From Terriglobia bacterium (GTDB lineage: Bacteria; Acidobacteriota; Terriglobia; Bryobacterales; Bryobacteraceae), in contig JAJPJN010000146.1 in NCBI GenBank assembly GCA_021324185.1, positions 1 to 53,759 of the forward strand: a stretch of 53,759 bases of DNA. Reading direction: 5' to 3'. The position numbers and the translations under genes were made by a program. Numbering within the stretch: the first letter of the stretch is position 1; the number at the start of each line of letters is the position of its first letter. Positions 49,918-53,759 of this stretch are shown one piece after another. Under the pieces are notes generated by a model. It made no database searches. It was not told the DNA's origin and saw nothing but the letters and a program-made list of their open reading frames with translations.

Positions 49918-52341
49918 CTACTTCTTCTTCATCCGCGTGTAGGCCAACTGTTTTTTGTCGCCTTCCACAATCAGACGGTCATCATTGCTGAAATACGTGA
50001 GTTGCCGGCCCTTCGTAACGCCCTTTACGCTGTCTGCCACCTGCGCCTCCCCGCCGTTCAGAATCACTTTGCCGTCCTTCGTGTAATACTCGCAGTGCTC
50101 TGCCGTACCCACGCGCCTGCCGTCTCCCGGCAGCACCTGCGAAACTTGCACTCTGCCATCCGCCACTGCATGGTCCAGCGACGATTCATCCGAATTGTCC
50201 TTCGATTTCGGTGTAAGAAAAGCTTGTATCTGGTCCGCCACCACCGTCATCTTGTCCCGCGTCAGCTTCACGCCGCCCGTATAGAGCGCCACGCGCGTAT
50301 CGTCCCGGTACGTCAATTCCGGCGCGCGAATGATCGTAAAGATCGGCGCATCCACCGCCGCACTCGCCGGATTCCCCGCCGCGCCCTGCGCGCCAGTTGA
50401 ATTCGCTGCACTCTTATCCGGCCTATTATCGATCAACTCGCTCACCACATTCCCCACCGCATGCAGCGATTGCGCATCCCGGTCGATATCAATCTTGTCC
50501 GCCGAAATGCGATTCGCGCCCTGCCACATCACCACATGTCCCTGATAATGCACCACTGTATTATCGTCACGAGTCTGCATCCGGTCCGCCTGCGCCTGCA
50601 TCGCCTTCGAATCGTCCAACATCGACGTGCCCGGCTTCTGATTCTTATCCGGCTGATGCGTCGAGCGGACGTGCCCAACCGCGTCCATATCGACATTCGC
50701 CTGATTCATCACAATTGTGTCCGCCACCGCCGTGCCCGTATCATCCATCACCCGCGCCGAACCATTCAGCGTCATCCGATTGATCGCCTGTTCCAACAGC
50801 GCTTTGTCCGCCGAAGCTTTTCGAACGCCCTCTTCATAGCGAAAATGCCCGTCCTGCTCAACCGTCGCCACCTGGTTCGTATTGGCAGTAAACTTCGCCT
50901 TCAATTCGTCGCTCCAGGTCAGAGCCGGCGGCGGCGCGCCGCCCGCCTTGCCACTGCTGTTTGCCGCGCGCACATTCGACACCGGTTTATCTGTTCGAAT
51001 GGCCGCATTCCACGCCAGAAACGTATCCACATAACTGCCTTCGCCATACAAAACCCGCAACCGCGACGCATCCACCACCCGGTGCGATTGCTCCGGCCGG
51101 TTCGGCTTGAATTCCAACTGCGCCTGCGCGGCCGTGCGAATCTCCTGAATATCTTTCCCGCCCGGCTTCATCTCCAGCTCAATATGTTCGCTGCGCAGAA
51201 TTCGTGTCTCCGGTAATTGCGCTCCCGGCCTCGGCAGCGGCGCCGATTCCGCCACCGCGTTTCCATCCGCCAGCACCAGATGCAGGTCGCTCTCCTCCAC
51301 CGGCTGCCCGTTCGTTTGCTTTGCCGTAACAGCAAAGCGAAGGTCCGCGCGATTGCTCGTCACCGTATTCCGCGCATCCTCCTGCTTCGCCACAATCCGC
51401 GCATTGTTCTCCGCAACAATGTTCACCAGATTTCCGCGCTCATCGAACAAAGCCGTCATCCTATCGGCCGAATAATCCGTGTGCCGGCCCTCGCGATCGT
51501 CCGAGCCGAAAGCATGCTCGCTATCGATCTCGTGCAAATGTGTCTTCTTCGTTCCCGGCCCTTGCTGCGGCCCCCCCGCGTAATCTTCCTCGAGCGTCAC
51601 CACCGAGTTCTGCGCCTGAATCACAGTCGATTGCCGCTGCATCTTCGACCACGGCGACAAATAAATCTTCTCCTCCGCCTCTTTATAAACCAGATCGCCC
51701 GTCTCGATATGCATCTTATTCGCCGCCGGTCCATGCCCCATCCAATCCAGCGCCACCTGCGATTTCAAATGCAGAATCTTCGTGCTCGGATCATAATCCA
51801 CGCCCACGCACTGCCCGTCACCCTCTGAAAAAACAAAGGATGCAGGCTGATCCGTACTCGCTTTCCCCGACTTCGTTTCGTACACAACGCCCGAGGTGAT
51901 CACATGCACGCGCTTCGCAATCACGTCTTTGTTGGCCGCGTCCTGATCCGCCGGCACGTTCATCACGATCAGCACCGGTCCAGCCGATTTCAGCAGCCCC
52001 GACCCCTCATCGAACAGCGCCTTGTCGCTCTTGATATAGGTGTACGCGCCCCCGGCCTTGTCATATAGCCGCATCGCCAGCCCGCGAATCTCGAATGTCG
52101 ACGGATCATGCGTCGCCTGCGCCGATTCAGCTTCCGCCAGCACAATCGGTTTACCGGTCTCCGGATCGGATTTGCGCCAGTGCCAGCCGCTCGGCGAAAC
52201 AGCATCGAGTCCCGGTTTAATGGCCGGCGCCGCCGCCACGCGCACACGCCGCGCCTTCTCAATTCGCAGCTTCAGCGTGTAGCCGACAGCAGCGGAAATG
52301 AGAATCGCGGCCAGGGCAAGAAATAACGACAAACGCCGCAT
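49918..52341 (-). CDS. Large LptC/LptA (OstA-like) lipopolysaccharide-transport protein
   Basis: 807 residues. One N-terminal membrane anchor (LFLALAAILISAAVGYTLKL) is followed by an LptC-like domain (residues about 60-250, with GLAMRLYDKAGGAYTYIKSD and FDEGSGLLKSAGPVLI) and then two or three OstA/LptA-type beta-jellyroll segments: RTDYSADRMTALFDERG-like (HTDYSADRMTALFDERGN), VHYQGHVVMWQGANRISADK and ALYTGGVKLTRDKMTVVADQ. The last ends GRQLTYFSNDDRLIVEGDKK. It would form a continuous periplasmic bridge for LPS between the LptB2FG complex and LptD. It is much longer than separate LptC or LptA, which together make under 400 residues. A single fused bridge is the simplest reading. Confidence 0.83.
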   Translation of the reverse strand: MRRLSLFLALAAILISAAVGYTLKLRIEKARRVRVAAAPAIKPGLDAVSPSGWHWRKSDPETGKPIVLAEAESAQATHDPSTFEIRGLAMRLYDKAGGAYTYIKSDKALFDEGSGLLKSAGPVLIVMNVPADQDAANKDVIAKRVHVITSGVVYETKSGKASTDQPASFVFSEGDGQCVGVDYDPSTKILHLKSQVALDWMGHGPAANKMHIETGDLVYKEAEEKIYLSPWSKMQRQSTVIQAQNSVVTLEEDYAGGPQQGPGTKKTHLHEIDSEHAFGSDDREGRHTDYSADRMTALFDERGNLVNIVAENNARIVAKQEDARNTVTSNRADLRFAVTAKQTNGQPVEESDLHLVLADGNAVAESAPLPRPGAQLPETRILRSEHIELEMKPGGKDIQEIRTAAQAQLEFKPNRPEQSHRVVDASRLRVLYGEGSYVDTFLAWNAAIRTDKPVSNVRAANSSGKAGGAPPPALTWSDELKAKFTANTNQVATVEQDGHFRYEEGVRKASADKALLEQAINRMTLNGSARVMDDTGTAVADTIVMNQANVDMDAVGHVRSTHQPDKNQKPGTSMLDDSKAMQAQADRMQTRDDNTVVHYQGHVVMWQGANRISADKIDIDRDAQSLHAVGNVVSELIDNRPDKSAANSTGAQGAAGNPASAAVDAPIFTIIRAPELTYRDDTRVALYTGGVKLTRDKMTVVADQIQAFLTPKSKDNSDESSLDHAVADGRVQVSQVLPGDGRRVGTAEHCEYYTKDGKVILNGGEAQVADSVKGVTKGRQLTYFSNDDRLIVEGDKKQLAYTRMKKK

Positions 52342-52415
52342 GAATGGGGTGCTATCGCCAGAATAACAGCCGCCGCACCAGCGACAACTGCCTTCTCCAT
52401 CCGGCCGTCGGCCCT

Positions 52416-52470
52416 AATCCCATCGTGGGGTCGGACTTTTAGCCTGCCGGCTTTCGAGCCGGCGAATCGA
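52416..52470. repeat. REP-like hairpin (copy 2)
   Basis: CCATCGTGGGGTCGGACTTTT is followed by a perfect GCCGGCT-TTCG-AGCCGGC hairpin (52446-52463). It shares CATCGTG and GTGGGGTCGG with copy 3 and the GCCGGCT/AGCCGGC stem with copy 1. Confidence 0.6.
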
Positions 52471-52510
52471 AACCCGCGCCCCCATGGAGAACATACGTAT
52501 AGCACCGCCG

Positions 52511-52756
52511 TCAGAGCCAAGTGTCAGTCCATGCCATTTGGCCGGCAAAATAAGCGAAATACGCATAGCTCAGCGAGAAAAGGCTAAGCAACCACGCCGC
52601 GAGACCGGCTCTCCTAACTCTGTGAGCAAGGTAAATGATCAATGCAGAGGATGCGCAACCGATGAGAAGTACCAAAAGGGCATAACGTGCCTGCCTCAAA
52701 CATTTGGGAAACTGGTTCAACCGTTTTGGAAAGCTGGCCGGATTCATACACAACAA
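52511..52756 (-). CDS. Possible small membrane protein
   Basis: 81 residues with two clear hydrophobic helices (ARYALLVLLIGCASSALIIY and AAWLLSLFSLSYAYFAYFAG) separated by a basic turn HRVRRAG. It is not recognised. The composition looks like a genuine membrane protein rather than an antisense artefact, and no other gene covers this stretch, but there is no good ribosome site. It could be the remnant of a longer gene. It lies between two REP-like elements. Apart from it and the hairpin, 52342-52850 shows nothing. Confidence 0.4.
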   Translation of the reverse strand: MLCMNPASFPKRLNQFPKCLRQARYALLVLLIGCASSALIIYLAHRVRRAGLAAWLLSLFSLSYAYFAYFAGQMAWTDTWL

Positions 52757-52850
52757 TATCGCGATAAAATTTCAACAACTACACCATCCTTCCCAGACCA
52801 ACGCCATGCCCCAAAGCACAAGCATCGACCCTTAAACACGGAGCAACCAC

Positions 52851-53513
52851 ACGCGTATAACACTCGGTATCCTTATCGCGCTATCTCTCGGGCTGGTCGG
52901 GGCCGGCGCCGCAGACGAGGGTGTGATCCGCGGTCGTACACTCGCCGAATCCGGCCAGCCCGAGCCGGGAGTGAAGGTTAGCGTAAGTCGCATGAATAGT
53001 CGCGCACAGGCGAAGGCGATTCGTTACGTGGAAACCGATACGAATGGAGCGTTCGTGATGGACAAACTGGCCTGGGGAACATACAGAGTGTTCACGCGGA
53101 AGGAATCTGCGTGCTACCCGGATACATCGTGGAGCTTTTATAGCAATGACGAGACGCCCGTCGCTACCATCAGCGCCGAAAATCCTACGGCGGATGTCAC
53201 CATCAACCTCGGTCCTAAAGCTGGAACCGTCACCGGCACGATGATGGACGCAGCGACCGGCCAGCCTGTCGACGGGGGCGTTCACATGTGGCGCATCTTG
53301 AACCCGAACCGCTGGATCGAGACAGGGATCAACGGATCTGGCTTTGAGTTCCTCGTTCCGCCCGATGTTCCAGTAGGGCTGCAATTTCAGGCAAACGGTT
53401 ACCGGGAGTGGACTTATCCTGGCCCCAACGCAACAGCGGCGAACGGCTCCCTTGTGCTGCAGCCCGGAAACAAGGTGAGCCTGGACATTCGACTCGAGCG
53501 CGCTGCACGCTAA
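52851..53513 (+). CDS. Secreted carboxypeptidase-regulatory-like protein, apparent ACG start
   Basis: About 220 residues. Two beta-sandwich repeats of the carboxypeptidase-regulatory type are seen: GVIRGRTLAESGQPEPGVKV with DTNGAFVMDKLAWGTYRVF, and GTVTGTMMDAATGQPVDGGV with GFEFLVPPDVPVGLQF. The first standard start in frame (GTG at 52923) would remove a clean signal peptide, RITLGILIALSLGLVGAGAA, that is encoded directly upstream. An ACG codon at 52851 stands seven bases after GGAG exactly where the ATG should be; upstream there is a stop at 52833. Either ACG is used, or an ATG was mutated or misread. Such proteins are abundant in Acidobacteria and may bind sugars or peptides outside the cell. 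Confidence 0.65.
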   Translation, partial: TRITLGILIALSLGLVGAGAADEGVIRGRTLAESGQPEPGVKVSVSRMNSRAQAKAIRYVETDTNGAFVMDKLAWGTYRVFTRKESACYPDTSWSFYSNDETPVATISAENPTADVTINLGPKAGTVTGTMMDAATGQPVDGGVHMWRILNPNRWIETGINGSGFEFLVPPDVPVGLQFQANGYREWTYPGPNATAANGSLVLQPGNKVSLDIRLERAAR

Positions 53514-53635
53514 AGCCCCCAAGTGCCGCCGCTCCCGCTCATTCACAACTTTCGAAAATTCTCCTTTCCCCTGTAAAACCAGTCTCTTAACCCCTCCCGT
53601 ACCCCTCCTCGCGCACACCCCCGCCCAATAATTCC

Positions 53636-53700
53636 ATCGTGAGCCCGCAGCCTTTTTGTGGGGTCGGGCTTTCCAGCCCGCCGTCGCCTTTCCAGGCGGC
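53636..53700. repeat. REP-like double hairpin (copy 3)
   Basis: CCATCGTG, then GTGGGGTCGGGCTTTCC leading into the hairpins CGGGCT-TTCC-AGCCCG (53665-53680) and CGCCT-TTCC-AGGCG (53685-53698). Related to copies 1 and 2. The preceding stretch 53514-53635 shows nothing recognisable. Confidence 0.6.
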
Positions 53701-53724
53701 GCACAGCTCAGGAGAACTAAATTT

Positions 53725-53759
53725 ATGGCAACCGCCAAACAGATCGCGGCCAACCGCCG
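53725..53759 (+). CDS. Start of an unknown protein (partial)
   Basis: An ATG with AGGAG 10 bases upstream opens MATAKQIAANR before the window ends. The sequence resembles the N-terminus of a family of uncharacterised acidobacterial proteins that I recall as starting with a similar K-Q-I-x-A-N-R-R stretch. Only eleven codons are visible, so no more can be said. Confidence 0.5.
   Translation, partial: MATAKQIAANR

Noticed and set aside
52881-53753. 290-residue minus-strand frame over the regulatory-like secreted gene
   Set aside because: The opposite strand encodes clear beta-sandwich repeats and a signal peptide; the minus frame shows no domain.
1-53759. CRISPR arrays, phage genes, complete insertion sequences
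   Set aside because: No regularly spaced repeats, phage structural genes or intact transposases were seen; only one IS end fragment is present.

Overview
The window is GC-rich chromosomal DNA, most likely from a Gram-negative bacterium of the Acidobacteriota (Solibacter/Bryobacter-like). The reasons are the combination of an exosortase/PEP-CTERM exopolysaccharide locus, single cohesin and dockerin modules outside any cellulosome, a very large LptC/LptA-type protein, and a protein starting MATAKQIAANR at the right edge. The phylum is an inference from gene content, not from a marker gene.

Layout. 1-888: 3' part of glyA. 931-4388: first XrtA module (sugar transferase, exosortase on the opposite strand, FemAB-like protein), then an aberrant tRNA-like gene (4413-4489). 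4553-9802: a tight + strand operon with a GT4 glycosyltransferase and four enzymes matching the WbpB-D-E-I route to a UDP-2,3-diacetamido-mannuronic-acid-type sugar. 9982-12720: MHYT hybrid histidine kinase. 12747-20902: a - strand operon with flippase, exosortase-associated O-ligase, methyltransferase, two GT4 enzymes, acyltransferase and FkbM methyltransferase. 21019-23922: large secreted protein with a C-terminal dockerin. 24066-32380: - strand operon with chain-length protein, AAA ATPase, tyrosine autokinase, small Xre regulator, amidotransferase and two GT4 enzymes. 32632-40362: EpsI, a PilZ protein, a soluble histidine kinase plus sigma-54-dependent regulator (PrsR-like), a cohesin-domain protein and the TPR lipoprotein PrsT. 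40494-42118: two tandem PEP-CTERM proteins. 42677-48275: XrtA-type deacetylase, a JAB-like membrane protein, a TIGR03790-type protein, a YdcF-like protein and a second deacetylase. 48276-49860: accessory patch (IS remnant, RES/Xre toxin-antitoxin pair) ending at tRNA-Leu(TAA). 49918-53759: LptC/LptA-like protein, a small membrane ORF, a carboxypeptidase-regulatory-like secreted protein and the start of another gene, with REP-like hairpins.

How it works together. The glycan genes should build a nucleotide-sugar-derived polymer or protein-linked glycan. Wzx, the Wzz-like protein, the autokinase and the O-ligase handle export and chain length. Exosortase processes the PEP-CTERM proteins, and PrsT and EpsI are accessory factors. 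The main new observation is a set of -24/-12 (sigma-54) promoter matches, TGGnnn-N5-KTGC, placed in front of exosortase, the FemAB-like gene, wzx, the chain-length operon, prsT, both PEP-CTERM genes and the deacetylase. This makes the scattered units look like one regulon controlled by the PrsR-like regulator encoded at 35188-36768. No priming glycosyltransferase, no Wza-type outer-membrane exporter and no UDP-sugar 6-dehydrogenase is seen in the window.
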